A stretch of 64,000 nucleotides of DNA from Variovorax sp. SG517. Its GTDB lineage: Bacteria; Pseudomonadota; Gammaproteobacteria; Burkholderiales; Burkholderiaceae_C. Position 1 is the first letter of the stretch. Every line of letters starts with the position of its first letter. A model generated the notes under the pieces. It was not told the origin of the DNA. It worked only from the letters and a program-made list of their open reading frames with translations, and did no database searches. The position numbers and the translations under genes were made by a program. Positions 45,636-54,734 of this stretch are shown here, one piece after another. The DNA lies in contig NZ_JABMJG010000009.1 of NCBI RefSeq assembly GCF_013376045.1, forward strand, positions 186,001-250,000, in the 5' to 3' direction.

Positions 45636-46703
45636 ATGACCCCAAGCAACGCCAAGATCCCCGTCACCATCGTCACGGGCTTCCTCGGCAGCGGCAAGAC
45701 CACGCTGCTGCGCCACATCCTCGGCAACGCCGAAGGCCGCCGCATCGCGGTGATCGTCAACGAGTTCGGCGAGCTGGGCATCGACGGCGAGATCCTGCGC
45801 GGCTGCGGCATCGGCTGCGACGACGAAGGCAACGAGCGTGAAGGCGCGCTCTACGAACTGGCCAACGGCTGCGTCTGCTGCACGGTGCAGGAGGAGTTCC
45901 TGCCGGTGATGCTGCAACTGGCCGAACGCCGCGGCGAGCTCGACGCGGTGCTCATCGAAACCTCCGGCCTCGCGCTGCCCAAGCCGCTGGTGCAGGCCTT
46001 CCAGTGGCCGGACATCGCCAACATCTTCACCGTCGATTCGGTGGTGACGGTGGTCGACGGTCCCGCCGCCGCCTCGGGCCAATTCGCCGAGAACCCGCAG
46101 GCGGTCGATGAAGCCCGCCGCGCCGATCCCAACCTCGACCACGAATCGCCGCTGCACGAGCTGTTCGAAGACCAGCTCTCGGCCGCCGACCTCGTGGTTC
46201 TCAACAAGACCGACCTGATGGACGACGCGGCGCGCGCCAAGGTCGAGGCGCTGGTGCGCGAGGAACTGCCGCCCGAGGTGAAGATCGTCGCCGCCAGCGA
46301 AGGCCGGCTGCCGCTCGCGCTGCTGCTGGGCCAGGGCCGCGCGGCCGAGGACACCATCCACCTGCGCGAGAGCCACCACGACCACGAGGAAGACCACGAC
46401 CACGACGAGTTCGATTCGCTCGTGATCGAGTTGCCGCCCGTCGAGCGCGACAGCCTGCTGGCCGCGCTCGGCAAGCTGGTCGAGCAGCACACCATCTACC
46501 GCGTGAAGGGCTTCGTCGCCGTGCCGGGCAAGCCGATGCGCCTGCTGGTGCAAGGCGTGGGCCGCCGCTTCGACCATCACTTCGACCGCCGCTGGCGCGA
46601 CGGCGAGGCGCAGCGCACGCGGCTGGTGTTCATCGGCGAAGACCTGGACGAAGGCGCGCTGCGCAAGGCGCTCGAAGAGGCGAGCGCGGTCGCCACCGCC
46701 TGA
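45636..46703 (+). CDS. cobW: CobW GTPase, metallochaperone (COG0523)
   Basis: 355 aa. Walker A GFLGSGKTTLLRH, metal site CxCC in LANGCVCCTVQEEF (about residue 75), Walker B-like ETSGLALPKPL, NKTD base-recognition motif. A His/Asp-rich stretch (SHHDHEEDHDHDE, about residues 247-260) can store metal. The C-terminal CobW domain is complete. Likely delivers cobalt to CobN, whose gene starts 13 bp downstream. Confidence 0.94.
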   Translation: MTPSNAKIPVTIVTGFLGSGKTTLLRHILGNAEGRRIAVIVNEFGELGIDGEILRGCGIGCDDEGNEREGALYELANGCVCCTVQEEFLPVMLQLAERRGELDAVLIETSGLALPKPLVQAFQWPDIANIFTVDSVVTVVDGPAAASGQFAENPQAVDEARRADPNLDHESPLHELFEDQLSAADLVVLNKTDLMDDAARAKVEALVREELPPEVKIVAASEGRLPLALLLGQGRAAEDTIHLRESHHDHEEDHDHDEFDSLVIELPPVERDSLLAALGKLVEQHTIYRVKGFVAVPGKPMRLLVQGVGRRFDHHFDRRWRDGEAQRTRLVFIGEDLDEGALRKALEEASAVATA

Positions 46704-46715
46704 CGCCCCGAGCGC

Positions 46716-49700
46716 ATGCACCTGCTGAGCACCCAGCCCGGACGCTTCGTCGAGGACGACAGCGTCGTCACGCGCCTCGACCAGACGCCGGGCGACATCG
46801 TGGTGCTCAGCTCGGCCGACACGACGCTCGCGCTGCTCGCCGCCGCGCGCACCGCGCTGGCGGCCACCGACCCCGGCTATCCGTCGCTGCGGCTGGCCAA
46901 CCTCATGTACCTGCGCCAGCCGGCCTCGCTCGACCTCTACGTCGACGAGGTGCTGCAGCATGCGCGCGTGGTGGTGGTCGACCACCTGGGCGCCGAATCG
47001 GCCTGGGCCTACGGGCTGCAGCAGCTCGAGAAGCTGGCCAGGCGCAAGGGCCAGCAACTCGCCATGTTCTCCGGCGACCTGCAGGAAGACGAAGACCTGC
47101 TCGCGCGCGGCACGCTGTCGCGCGCGGTGAGCCGCCGGCTCTGGCAGTACATGCGCAGCGGCGGGGCAGGCAATGCGATGCAGTTCCTGCGCGCCGTGGC
47201 CTTTCACGGCCTGGGCCACGGCGAAGCGCCGCTGCCGCCGCGCAGCCTGCCGCAGGTGGCGCTGCACGTGCCGGGCGGCGTGGGCGCTTCGCATACCGTG
47301 GCCGGCATCGACGACCTGCGCGCCGGCTGGCACGCGGGCGCGCCGGTGGTGGCGCTGGTGTTCTATCGCTCGCACCTGCTGTCGGGCAACACGGCGGCCT
47401 TCGATGCGCTCGCCGCGGCCTTGACTGCGCAGGGACTGAACCCGCTGCCCGTCGCGCTCGATTCGCTGAAGGATCCGCTGTGCCTTTCCACACTGCGCGC
47501 GCTGTGCGCAGAGCACGATGTGCAGCTCGTGCTCAACACGACCGCATTCGCGGCGCTGGGGCAGGGCGGACAGAGCGACGAGGTCGAGCTGGCCGGCGAC
47601 GCCCCCGTGCTGCAGGTGATCGTGAGCGGCGGCAACCGGGAAGACTGGCTGGCCGACAGCCAGGGCCTGCGCCCGCGCGACATCGCGATGCAGATCGCGC
47701 TACCCGAGATGGACGGCCGCATCGTCACGCGCGCCGTGAGCTTCAAGGGCCTGTCGCACCGCTGCGAGCTCACGCAGACCGAGGTGGTGAACTACCAGCC
47801 CGAGCCCGACCGCATCGCCTTCGTGGCAGAGCTGGCGCGGCGCTGGTGCAAGCTGCGCAGCCTGCGCGCAGAAGAGAAGCGCGTCGCGCTGATCCTCGCC
47901 AACTACCCGGGCAGCGAAGGCCGCATCGGCAGCGGCGTGGGGCTGGACACGCCGGCCTCGGTGATGGCGATCCTGCACGCGATGACGGCCGAGGGCTATG
48001 CGCTCGGCGATCCCGATGCGATGCCCGTCGACGGCGATGCGCTGATGCGCAAGCTGCAGGAAGGCATCGCCAACGACCCGTCGCAGTGGGCTTCGCGGCC
48101 CGCCTGGCAGAGCTTCGCACTGGCCGACTACCGGGCATGCCTGTCACGCCTGCCCGATGGCATGGCCGCAGCCATCGACGAACGCTGGGGTGCGCCCGAG
48201 CAAGACCCGATGCTGCGCAACGGCCGCTTCATGATCGCCGGCCTGCGGCTGGGCCGCGTGTTCGTCGGCATCCAGCCCGCGCGCGCGCTCGGCAGCCTGG
48301 GCGCCGCCGACTACGCGAGCTACCACGACGCCGAGCTGGTGCCGCCGCACAGCTACTTGGCCTTCTACTTCTGGCTGCGCGAGGCCTTCGCCATCGACGC
48401 GGTGGTGCACGTGGGCAAGCACGGCAACCTCGAATGGCTGCCCGGCAAGAGCATCGCGCTGTCGCAGGCCTGCTGGCCCGACGCGATCCTCGGGCCGCTG
48501 CCCAACGTGTATCCGTTCATCGTCAACGATCCGGGCGAGGGCGCGCAGGCCAAGCGGCGCACGCAGGCGGTCATCGTCGACCACCTCATGCCGTCGCTCA
48601 CGCGGGCGGAGAACCACGGCCCGATGCAGGACCTGGAGCGGCAGGTCGACGAGTACTACGACGCGCTGCTGGTCGACGCGCGCCGCGCGAAGGTGCTGCG
48701 CGCGCAGATCCTCGCCGCGGTGCGTGCGCAGCACCTGATCGAGGAGCTGGGCTTGCCCGGCGCGCAGGAGGAAGACGACGCCGTGCTCGCGCGCGTCGAC
48801 GCCTACCTCTGCGAGCTGAAGGAAACGCAGATACGCGACGGGCTGCACGTCTTCGGCGCCTCCCCGAACGGACGGCTGCGGCGCGACACGCTGCTGGCGC
48901 TGGCGCGCTATCCCGCTGCCGATGGCGCGGGTGCGAACGCCGGTTTGCTCGGCGCGCTCTCGCAAGACCTGCTGCCCGACGACGCCTTCGATCCGCTCGA
49001 CATCGACGCGGCCAAGCCATGGCAGGGCGCGCGCCCCGAGCTGCTGCAGTCGGTGAGTACGGAGGCATGGCGCCACCAGGGCGACACGCGCGAGCGGCTG
49101 GAACTGCTCGCGCAGCGGCTGATGGAAGAGGGCGCGTGTCCTCCCGAGCTGCCGCGCACCGCCGCCGTGATGAGCCGAATCGACAGCAGCCTCGCACCCG
49201 CGCTCGACGCCTGCGGCACGCAGGAGCTGCGTCAGCTGTCACGCGCCCTGCAGGGCCGCTTCGTGCCGCCGGGCCCGAGCGGCTCTCCCTCGCGCGGCCG
49301 GCCCGACGTGCTGCCGACGGGCCGCAACTTCTACGCCGTCGACACCCGCGCCATTCCCACGCCCACGGCCTGGATGCTCGGCCTCAAGTCGGCAGCGCAG
49401 CTGGTCGAACGGCACATGCAGGAGCACGGCGACTATCCGGCGGCGCTAGGCCTGTCGGTCTGGGGCACGGCGACCATGCGCACCGGCGGCGACGACCTGG
49501 CGCAGGCCTTCGCGCTGATCGGCGTGCGGCCGAAGTGGGCGCCGGGCAGCCAGCGGGTGGTCGATTTCGAGGTGCTGCCCACGGTCGGGCTCGGGCGTCC
49601 GCGCATCGACGTCACGCTGCGCATCTCGGGCTTCTTCCGCGACGCCTTCCCGAATGCCGTTCAGATGTTCGACGCGGCAGTGCAGGCCGTGGCGGCACAG

Positions 49701-50531
49701 GAAGACGAGGACGAGGAACGCAACCCGATCCGCGCGCGCATCCTTCGCGAGACCGCCGCGCTGCAGGCCCGGGGCATGGCGCCTGAGCTTGCCCGCACGC
49801 AGGCCGGCTGGCGCGTGTTCGGCTCGGCGCCCGGCAGCTACGGCAGCGGCCTGCAGCCGCTCTTCGACCGCGGCGACTGGCAAAGCGACGACGACCTGTC
49901 GAAGGCCTACGTCGGCGGCAGCGCCCATGCCTACGGCCAGGGCAGTGACGGCGTGCCGGCGGCCGACGCGCTGAAGCGCCGGCTGCGCGCGATGACCGTC
50001 GTCATGCAGAACCAGGACAGCCGCGAGCACGACCTGCTCGACTCCAACGACTACTACCAGTTCCAGGGCGGCATGGCCGCCGCGGTGCGCCACCTGAGCG
50101 GCCGCCAGCCCGCCATGTACCACGGCGACCACGGCAACCCGCAGGCGCCGCGCGTGCGCACGCTGAAGGAAGAGATCGGCCGCGTCGTGCGCTCGCGCGT
50201 GGTGAACCCGAAGTGGATAGCCGGCGTGAAGCGCCACGGCTACAAGGGCGCCTTCGAGATGGCTGCCACGGTCGACTACCTGTTCGGCTTCGACGCTACC
50301 GCGCGCGTGGTCGGCGACCACCAGTACGCGATGCTGGCCGACGCCTACGTGCTCGACGAAGCCACCCGCGATTTCGTGAACGAACACAACCCGCGCGCGC
50401 TGACCGACATGCTCAACCGCCTGCTCGAAGCCATGCAGCGCGGCCTTTGGCAGTCGCCCGGCGACTACCGCGCCCAGCTGGAGAACCTGCTGCTCGACCA
50501 CGAGCAGCGGATGGAAGGAATCCCCCGATGA
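46716..50531 (+). CDS. cobN: Cobaltochelatase subunit CobN
   Basis: 1271 aa, the large subunit that binds hydrogenobyrinate a,c-diamide and inserts Co(II) in the aerobic B12 route. Typical stretches: VHVGKHGNLEWLPGKSIALS, PNVYPFIVNDPGEGAQAKRRTQAVIVDHLMPSL in pieces, KWIAGVKRHGYKGAFEMA, YYQFQGGMAAAVRHLSG. The N-terminus starts MHLLSTQPGRFVEDDS. Its stop overlaps the start of the AAA+ gene (ATGA), giving coupled production of chelatase subunits. Confidence 0.95.
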   Translation: MHLLSTQPGRFVEDDSVVTRLDQTPGDIVVLSSADTTLALLAAARTALAATDPGYPSLRLANLMYLRQPASLDLYVDEVLQHARVVVVDHLGAESAWAYGLQQLEKLARRKGQQLAMFSGDLQEDEDLLARGTLSRAVSRRLWQYMRSGGAGNAMQFLRAVAFHGLGHGEAPLPPRSLPQVALHVPGGVGASHTVAGIDDLRAGWHAGAPVVALVFYRSHLLSGNTAAFDALAAALTAQGLNPLPVALDSLKDPLCLSTLRALCAEHDVQLVLNTTAFAALGQGGQSDEVELAGDAPVLQVIVSGGNREDWLADSQGLRPRDIAMQIALPEMDGRIVTRAVSFKGLSHRCELTQTEVVNYQPEPDRIAFVAELARRWCKLRSLRAEEKRVALILANYPGSEGRIGSGVGLDTPASVMAILHAMTAEGYALGDPDAMPVDGDALMRKLQEGIANDPSQWASRPAWQSFALADYRACLSRLPDGMAAAIDERWGAPEQDPMLRNGRFMIAGLRLGRVFVGIQPARALGSLGAADYASYHDAELVPPHSYLAFYFWLREAFAIDAVVHVGKHGNLEWLPGKSIALSQACWPDAILGPLPNVYPFIVNDPGEGAQAKRRTQAVIVDHLMPSLTRAENHGPMQDLERQVDEYYDALLVDARRAKVLRAQILAAVRAQHLIEELGLPGAQEEDDAVLARVDAYLCELKETQIRDGLHVFGASPNGRLRRDTLLALARYPAADGAGANAGLLGALSQDLLPDDAFDPLDIDAAKPWQGARPELLQSVSTEAWRHQGDTRERLELLAQRLMEEGACPPELPRTAAVMSRIDSSLAPALDACGTQELRQLSRALQGRFVPPGPSGSPSRGRPDVLPTGRNFYAVDTRAIPTPTAWMLGLKSAAQLVERHMQEHGDYPAALGLSVWGTATMRTGGDDLAQAFALIGVRPKWAPGSQRVVDFEVLPTVGLGRPRIDVTLRISGFFRDAFPNAVQMFDAAVQAVAAQEDEDEERNPIRARILRETAALQARGMAPELARTQAGWRVFGSAPGSYGSGLQPLFDRGDWQSDDDLSKAYVGGSAHAYGQGSDGVPAADALKRRLRAMTVVMQNQDSREHDLLDSNDYYQFQGGMAAAVRHLSGRQPAMYHGDHGNPQAPRVRTLKEEIGRVVRSRVVNPKWIAGVKRHGYKGAFEMAATVDYLFGFDATARVVGDHQYAMLADAYVLDEATRDFVNEHNPRALTDMLNRLLEAMQRGLWQSPGDYRAQLENLLLDHEQRMEGIPR

Positions 50532-51622
50532 CCACAGCCGCCCCGATGCCGGTGCCCTTTCCCTTTGCCGCGATAGCGGGCCAGCCGCATCTGCGCCAGG
50601 CCCTGTTGCTGGCCGCCGTCGACCCGGGCCTGGGCGGCGTGCTCATCGAAGGACCGCGCGGCACGGCCAAGACCACCGCGGCGCGCGCGCTCGCCGAGCT
50701 GCTGCCCGGCGCGCCCTTCGTCACGCTGCCGCTGGGCGCGAGCCTCGAAAGCCTGGTCGGCACGCTGGACCTCGCGAAAGCCCTGGCGGGCCATGAGCTC
50801 GCCTTCGCGCCCGGCCTGCTGGCGCGCGCGCATGGCGGCGTGCTGTACGTGGACGAAATCAACCTGCTGCCCGACGCGCTGATCGATTCGCTGCTCGACG
50901 CTGCCGCCAGCGGCGTCAACGTGGTGGAGCGCGACGGCATCTCGCACCGGCATGCCGCGCGTTTCGTGCTCGTGGGCACGATGAACCCGGAGGAGGGCAC
51001 GCTGCGCCCGCAGTTGCTCGACCGCTTCGGCCTGTGCGTGCAGTTGCGCAACATCGACGAGCCGGCCGAGCGGCAGGCCATCGTTCGCGCCCGGCTGGCC
51101 TTCGATGCCGATCCGCAGGGCTTTCGCGCGAAGCATGCGCAGGAAGAGGCGGCGCTGGCTGCCTCGCTGGCGCGCGCGCGGACGCTCGTGGCCGATGCGT
51201 CGGCGCTGCCTTATGGCGATGCGGTGCACGAGGCCGTAGGCGCGCTGTGCATTGCCGCCGGCGTCGACGGGCTGCGCGCCGATCTCGTGATGCTGCGCTC
51301 GGCCCGGGCGCTCGCGGCCTGGGAAGGTGCTGACGGGATCACGGCCGACCACGTGCGGCGCGTGGCCGAAGCGGTGCTGCTGCATCGTCGCAAGCCCGGG
51401 GCCGAGGCTGCAGCGCCGGCTCCGGCATCCGGCGCTGCAAGGCCCGCCGCGACCGTCAATGGGCAGGACGGCACGAACAGCGCGAACGACTTGGGCGGCA
51501 CGGGAGATGTGGGTGGAGAGGACTGGGGCGCCATGCCTCCCGAGCCCGTCGGCATCGAGCGCGTGAAGCCGCTGCGCCCGCTGATCGCCCCCGCGCAGGC
51601 GGTCGCCTCAAAAAAAGCCTGA
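50528..51622 (+). CDS. chlD: ChlI-like AAA+ subunit of cobaltochelatase (0-frame product of chlI/chlD gene)
   Basis: 364 aa. Mg-chelatase-type AAA+ ATPase: Walker A EGPRGTAKTTAARAL, Walker B GGVLYVDEINLLPDALIDSLLDAA in pieces, sensor stretch VLVGTMNPEEGTLRPQLLDRFGL, then a lid (residues about 210-300) and a low-complexity acidic/Gly linker as in ChlD. It ends VASKKA-stop. The A7 run and stem at the stop let a share of ribosomes shift to the -1 frame and continue into the VWA domain. The unshifted protein would serve as the small ring ATPase. Confidence 0.88.
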   Translation: MTTAAPMPVPFPFAAIAGQPHLRQALLLAAVDPGLGGVLIEGPRGTAKTTAARALAELLPGAPFVTLPLGASLESLVGTLDLAKALAGHELAFAPGLLARAHGGVLYVDEINLLPDALIDSLLDAAASGVNVVERDGISHRHAARFVLVGTMNPEEGTLRPQLLDRFGLCVQLRNIDEPAERQAIVRARLAFDADPQGFRAKHAQEEAALAASLARARTLVADASALPYGDAVHEAVGALCIAAGVDGLRADLVMLRSARALAAWEGADGITADHVRRVAEAVLLHRRKPGAEAAAPAPASGAARPAATVNGQDGTNSANDLGGTGDVGGEDWGAMPPEPVGIERVKPLRPLIAPAQAVASKKA

Positions 51623-51670
51623 GCCTCCGGGACGCCACGCCCGCTGGCTCGCGCCAGGGTGACCGGAGGC
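51610..51670 (+). promoter_or_regulatory. Programmed -1 ribosomal frameshift signal
   Basis: Slippery A AAA AAA at 51610-51616 (0-frame codons tcA AAA AAA GCC TGA); 6-nt spacer GCCTGA, which includes the 0-frame stop; then a perfect 8-bp stem GCCTCCGG (51623-51630) with CCGGAGGC (51663-51670). Its loop holds a second hairpin CTGGC-TCGC-GCCAG. An SD-like AGGCGG sits 7 nt upstream (51597-51602). Shifting gives codons AAA AAA AGC CTG in the VWA frame. Confidence 0.85.
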
Positions 51671-52272
51671 AGGGTTCGCACAGGGACGCATGGCACGCCA
51701 CAGCCACGCACGGCGCTGCCTTCGATTGGCCGCGCACCTTCGCGGCGCGCGGCGCCGGCCGGCTCCGTGCCGAACACCTGCGCCATCGTCCGCGGGAGGC
51801 GCGCAGCGGCGCGCTGCACTGCTTCCTGCTCGATTGCTCGGCCTCCATGCGCGACGACGGCGGCCTCGCGCGCGCCAAGGGCCTGCTGCTCGCGCTGATG
51901 CAGGAGGCTTACCAGCGCCGCGACCATGTCGCGCTGCTGTGCTTTGCCGGCGACACGGTGGAGCTGCGCCTGCCGCCGCGCCGCGCCAGTGCGTGGAACG
52001 ACGACTGGGTCGCGCCCATCGCTGCCGGCGGCGGCACGCCGCTCGCGCTGGGCGTGCGGCGCGCCGACCAGTTGCTGGCGAAGAGCGAGACGCGGCAGCG
52101 CTGGCTGTGGCTACTGACGGACGGACGCAGCAGCGAGAGCCCGACGCGGCCGGAGGCCGCCGACGTGGCATGCGTGATCGACTTCGAGGCGGCGCGGTTG
52201 CCGCTGCATCGCGCGAGGCGGCTGGCCGCGCAATGGGATGCGCGCTACCTCGCCGCGGGCGGGATGGCCTGA
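51616..52272 (+). CDS. chlD: VWA domain of ChlD-like cobaltochelatase subunit (-1 frame portion)
   Basis: 218 residues read after the -1 shift; joined to the AAA+ part the full product is about 581 aa, right for ChlD. MIDAS motif DxSxS in HCFLLDCSASMRDDGG, a Thr in AGGGTPLALG and LLTDGRSS. The first ATG of this frame (51847) falls after DCSAS and would destroy the metal site, and there is no good ribosome site or other start upstream, so independent initiation is unlikely. Ends 1 bp from the convergent SET gene. Confidence 0.82.
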   Translation, partial: SLSLRDATPAGSRQGDRRQGSHRDAWHATATHGAAFDWPRTFAARGAGRLRAEHLRHRPREARSGALHCFLLDCSASMRDDGGLARAKGLLLALMQEAYQRRDHVALLCFAGDTVELRLPPRRASAWNDDWVAPIAAGGGTPLALGVRRADQLLAKSETRQRWLWLLTDGRSSESPTRPEAADVACVIDFEAARLPLHRARRLAAQWDARYLAAGGMA

Positions 52273-52273
52273 A

Positions 52274-52801
52274 TCAAGGAGCGGCCGGGGCGTCCTGCAC
52301 GGCCTGCACGGCCTGTACGGCCGCGGTTTCGTTTTCCGTCTCGGGCGGCGCCAGCATCGTTCCCCTGCAGTTCGGCGAGCCGCAGTGGCAGGGGTACTTC
52401 GACGGCGGTGAGCCGTCGTCCGCTGTGAGCGAGTAGTCGATGAAAAGCTCGTCGCCCGCGTCCACCGCCACAAGCGTCTGGAACTTGAGCACCAGTTCGC
52501 CGCCCTCGTCGTATTCCTCCACCGCCTCGCAGTTCGGCTCGCACGAATGGTTGAGGTGGCGGGTGGCGTTGCCGCCCTTGGCGCCGTCGATGGTCTCGTT
52601 GTTCGACAGCGTGAACAGGTAGGTGAGCTGGTCGTCCCAGACCTTGGTGGCGATCTCGGCCTTGGTGTAGCGGCGGCCTTCGTAGAGGCCGAGAAAGGCT
52701 TCGGCCGGCAGGTCGCGCGTGGCGAAGGCGCCGAGGCCGTGCACGCCGCTGGGGCCTACGCGCACGAAGGGGGTGGACGAGGTTCGCTTGTGGTGCTTCA
52801 T
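52274..52801 (-). CDS. SET-domain lysine methyltransferase-like protein
   Basis: 175 aa. Complete SET plus post-SET: VRVGPSGVHGLGAFATRDLP, ATRHLNHSCEPNCEAV (AdoMet/pseudoknot NHSCxPNC), DAGDELFIDYSL, and zinc-binding PCHCGSPNCRGTM (CxC-x4-C). It would methylate protein lysines; the bacterial substrate is unknown. The C-terminus holds a short AVQAVQAVQ repeat from a 9-bp tandem DNA repeat. Such eukaryote-like genes in proteobacteria are often viewed as acquired. Confidence 0.9.
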   Translation of the reverse strand: MKHHKRTSSTPFVRVGPSGVHGLGAFATRDLPAEAFLGLYEGRRYTKAEIATKVWDDQLTYLFTLSNNETIDGAKGGNATRHLNHSCEPNCEAVEEYDEGGELVLKFQTLVAVDAGDELFIDYSLTADDGSPPSKYPCHCGSPNCRGTMLAPPETENETAAVQAVQAVQDAPAAP

Positions 52802-52906
52802 GGGGGGGAGGGGAGCCCGTCGGGCGAATGGCTCCTCGTGGTTTCTTGCTGGAGTGTCAACGGCATTTCGATCCGGCGGATGACAGGTGCTGCGTCATCG
52901 GGTCGT

Positions 52907-53848
52907 TCAGGGCTTCGGGTCGCCCAGGGAGTTCAGGCAACCCACGATCGCATCGGCAGCCTCGTCGAGCCGGGGACCGGGCCGCATCATCAGGTCGAAG
53001 CGCGCGGAGGCAAAGCTGCACACCCGCCCGCGCTGGATGGCCGACATGGCAGACCAGCCGGGCCGTGCGGCCATGGCGGAGATCTCGCCGAGGGCCGACA
53101 CCATCAGCACGTCGGGGTTGGCGCGCACCACGAATTCGGGGCTCATCTTGGGGAAGGGGCCGAGCGTGCCGGGCACCGCATTGCCGAGCCCGAGGCGGGC
53201 CAGCGTCTCGCCGATGAAGGAGCTCTCGCTGGCCGCGGCCATGCCGCCATGCACCTCGAAATACACGCGCCGGCCCTTCCAGCCGGCCGGCACGCGGGCG
53301 CGGGCTGCGTCCAGCCCGGCGTCGAGCTTGCGCCAGTAGGCCTCGCCCGCACCGGGGCGGCCGGTGGCTCGGGCCACGGTTTCCATCACGCGGCGCATGT
53401 CGGCGTGGGTCTTGGCGTCGAGCGCCAGCACCTTCAGGCCCAGGCGCTCCAGCGGCTCGGCGGCGCGGCTGCGAGGGCGCAGCAGCACCAGGTCGGGCTT
53501 GAGCGCGACGATGCGCTCGACGTTCGCGTCGTCGATGCCGCCCACCTGCGGCAGCCCCTTCACCGACGCCGGCCAGTTGGCGTGGCGGTCGATGCCCACC
53601 AGCCGGTCGCAGGCGTCGAGCGCGCACACGGTCTCGGTCAGCGAGGGCATCAGCGACACGATGCGCTTGGCCGGGGCCTGCAGCTCGACCGAGGTGCCAC
53701 GGTCGTCCTCCAGCCGGATGGCCGTGCCGGCGGCATGCGCGGCCGGGCCGAAGCCCAGCGCGACGAAGGCCGCGGCCTCGGCGACCCGGCGGACGGTGGA
53801 AGACAGAAGCTGGCGCGGGGCGGGGTTCGGCAGGGCGGAGGAGGTCAT
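52907..53848 (-). CDS. btuF: BtuF-like cobalamin ABC transporter binding protein
   Basis: 313 aa with signal peptide ending AAHAAG. Class III periplasmic binding fold: KRIVSLMPSLTETVCALDACDRLVGIDRHANWP in pieces, LPQVGGIDDANVERIVALKPDLVLL, EFVVRANPDVLMVS. Typical of BtuF. BtuC/BtuD are not in the window. It lies 34 bp after the RIO kinase gene, on the minus strand facing the cobalt/B12 island, so the location supports a corrinoid ligand. Confidence 0.85.
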   Translation of the reverse strand: MTSSALPNPAPRQLLSSTVRRVAEAAAFVALGFGPAAHAAGTAIRLEDDRGTSVELQAPAKRIVSLMPSLTETVCALDACDRLVGIDRHANWPASVKGLPQVGGIDDANVERIVALKPDLVLLRPRSRAAEPLERLGLKVLALDAKTHADMRRVMETVARATGRPGAGEAYWRKLDAGLDAARARVPAGWKGRRVYFEVHGGMAAASESSFIGETLARLGLGNAVPGTLGPFPKMSPEFVVRANPDVLMVSALGEISAMAARPGWSAMSAIQRGRVCSFASARFDLMMRPGPRLDEAADAIVGCLNSLGDPKP

Positions 53849-53882
53849 CGATCTGGCAGGTGGCGGGCAGGCGTTGGCCCGC

Positions 53883-54734
53883 CTATTGTCGCGGCGTGCG
53901 CAGGCGCAGCCGCCGCGCGGCTTCTTCCTCGCGCGCGTCGTCCACCTCGCGCATCACGTGGCGCAGGTCGACCGGGCCGGTCTCCTGAACGAAGCTGCCG
54001 GTGAGTTCGGTCTCGGGGCGCAGTTGGCCGCGCTCGTAGAGGTGCCAGATCTCCTCGCCGTAGCGCGTGTCCAGCAGCACGGGCGCGAACTGGCCGAAGA
54101 AATTGCGCAGGTTCTCGACGTCGCGCAGCAGCATGCGCCGGGCGTGGTTGTTGCCCGCGGCATCGACCGCCTGCGGCAGGTCGATGACGACCGGACCGTC
54201 CTCGGCCAGCAGCACGTTGAACTCCGAGAGGTCGCCGTGCACGATGCCCGCGCACAGCATGCGCATCACCTCGCGCAGCAGGCTGGCGTGGTGGCGCATG
54301 GCGTCCGCGGGCGAGAACATCACGTCGTTCAGGCGGGGTGCGGCGTCGCCGTTCGCGTCGGTCACCAGGTCCATCAGCAGCACGCCCTCCAGGAAGTTGT
54401 GCGGCGTGGGCACGCGCACGCCGGCGGCGGCAAGCCGGTAGAGCGCATCGACCTCGGCGCTCTGCCAGATGGCCTCGGTCACCTTGCGACCGAAGCGCGT
54501 GCCCTTGGCCATGGCGCGCGCCTCGCGGCTGTTCTTGACGCGCCGGTTCTCGGTGTAGTCCACGGCCTGCCGGAAGCTGCGCTTGTCGGCCTCCTTGTAG
54601 ACCTTGGCGCAGCGCGTCTCGTCGCCGCAGCGCACGACGTAGACCATGGCTTCCTTGCCGCTCATGAGCTGGCGCACCACGGTGTCGATGAGGCCTTCGT
54701 CGATCAGGGCCTGCAGTCTTTGCGGTGCCTTCAT
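53883..54734 (-). CDS. RIO-type serine kinase
   Basis: 283 aa starting MKAPQRLQALIDEGLID. RIO1-like: ATP loop SGKEAMVYVV, catalytic Lys in RCAKVYKEADKRSFR, HGDLSEFNVLL catalytic loop, metal Asp in VVIDLPQAVD. Bacterial RIO kinases of this kind are widespread in proteobacteria but poorly studied. Its ATG overlaps the TGA of the acetyltransferase gene. Confidence 0.92.
   Translation of the reverse strand: MKAPQRLQALIDEGLIDTVVRQLMSGKEAMVYVVRCGDETRCAKVYKEADKRSFRQAVDYTENRRVKNSREARAMAKGTRFGRKVTEAIWQSAEVDALYRLAAAGVRVPTPHNFLEGVLLMDLVTDANGDAAPRLNDVMFSPADAMRHHASLLREVMRMLCAGIVHGDLSEFNVLLAEDGPVVIDLPQAVDAAGNNHARRMLLRDVENLRNFFGQFAPVLLDTRYGEEIWHLYERGQLRPETELTGSFVQETGPVDLRHVMREVDDAREEEAARRLRLRTPRQ

Noticed and set aside
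51847-52272. VWA protein as an independent gene starting at ATG 51847
   Set aside because: The ATG lies right after DCSAS, so the MIDAS site would be cut off, and no ribosome site is present. The -1 frameshift from the AAA+ gene explains the frame better. A sequencing error in the A7 run cannot be excluded from one sequence, but the matching stem and spacer argue against it.
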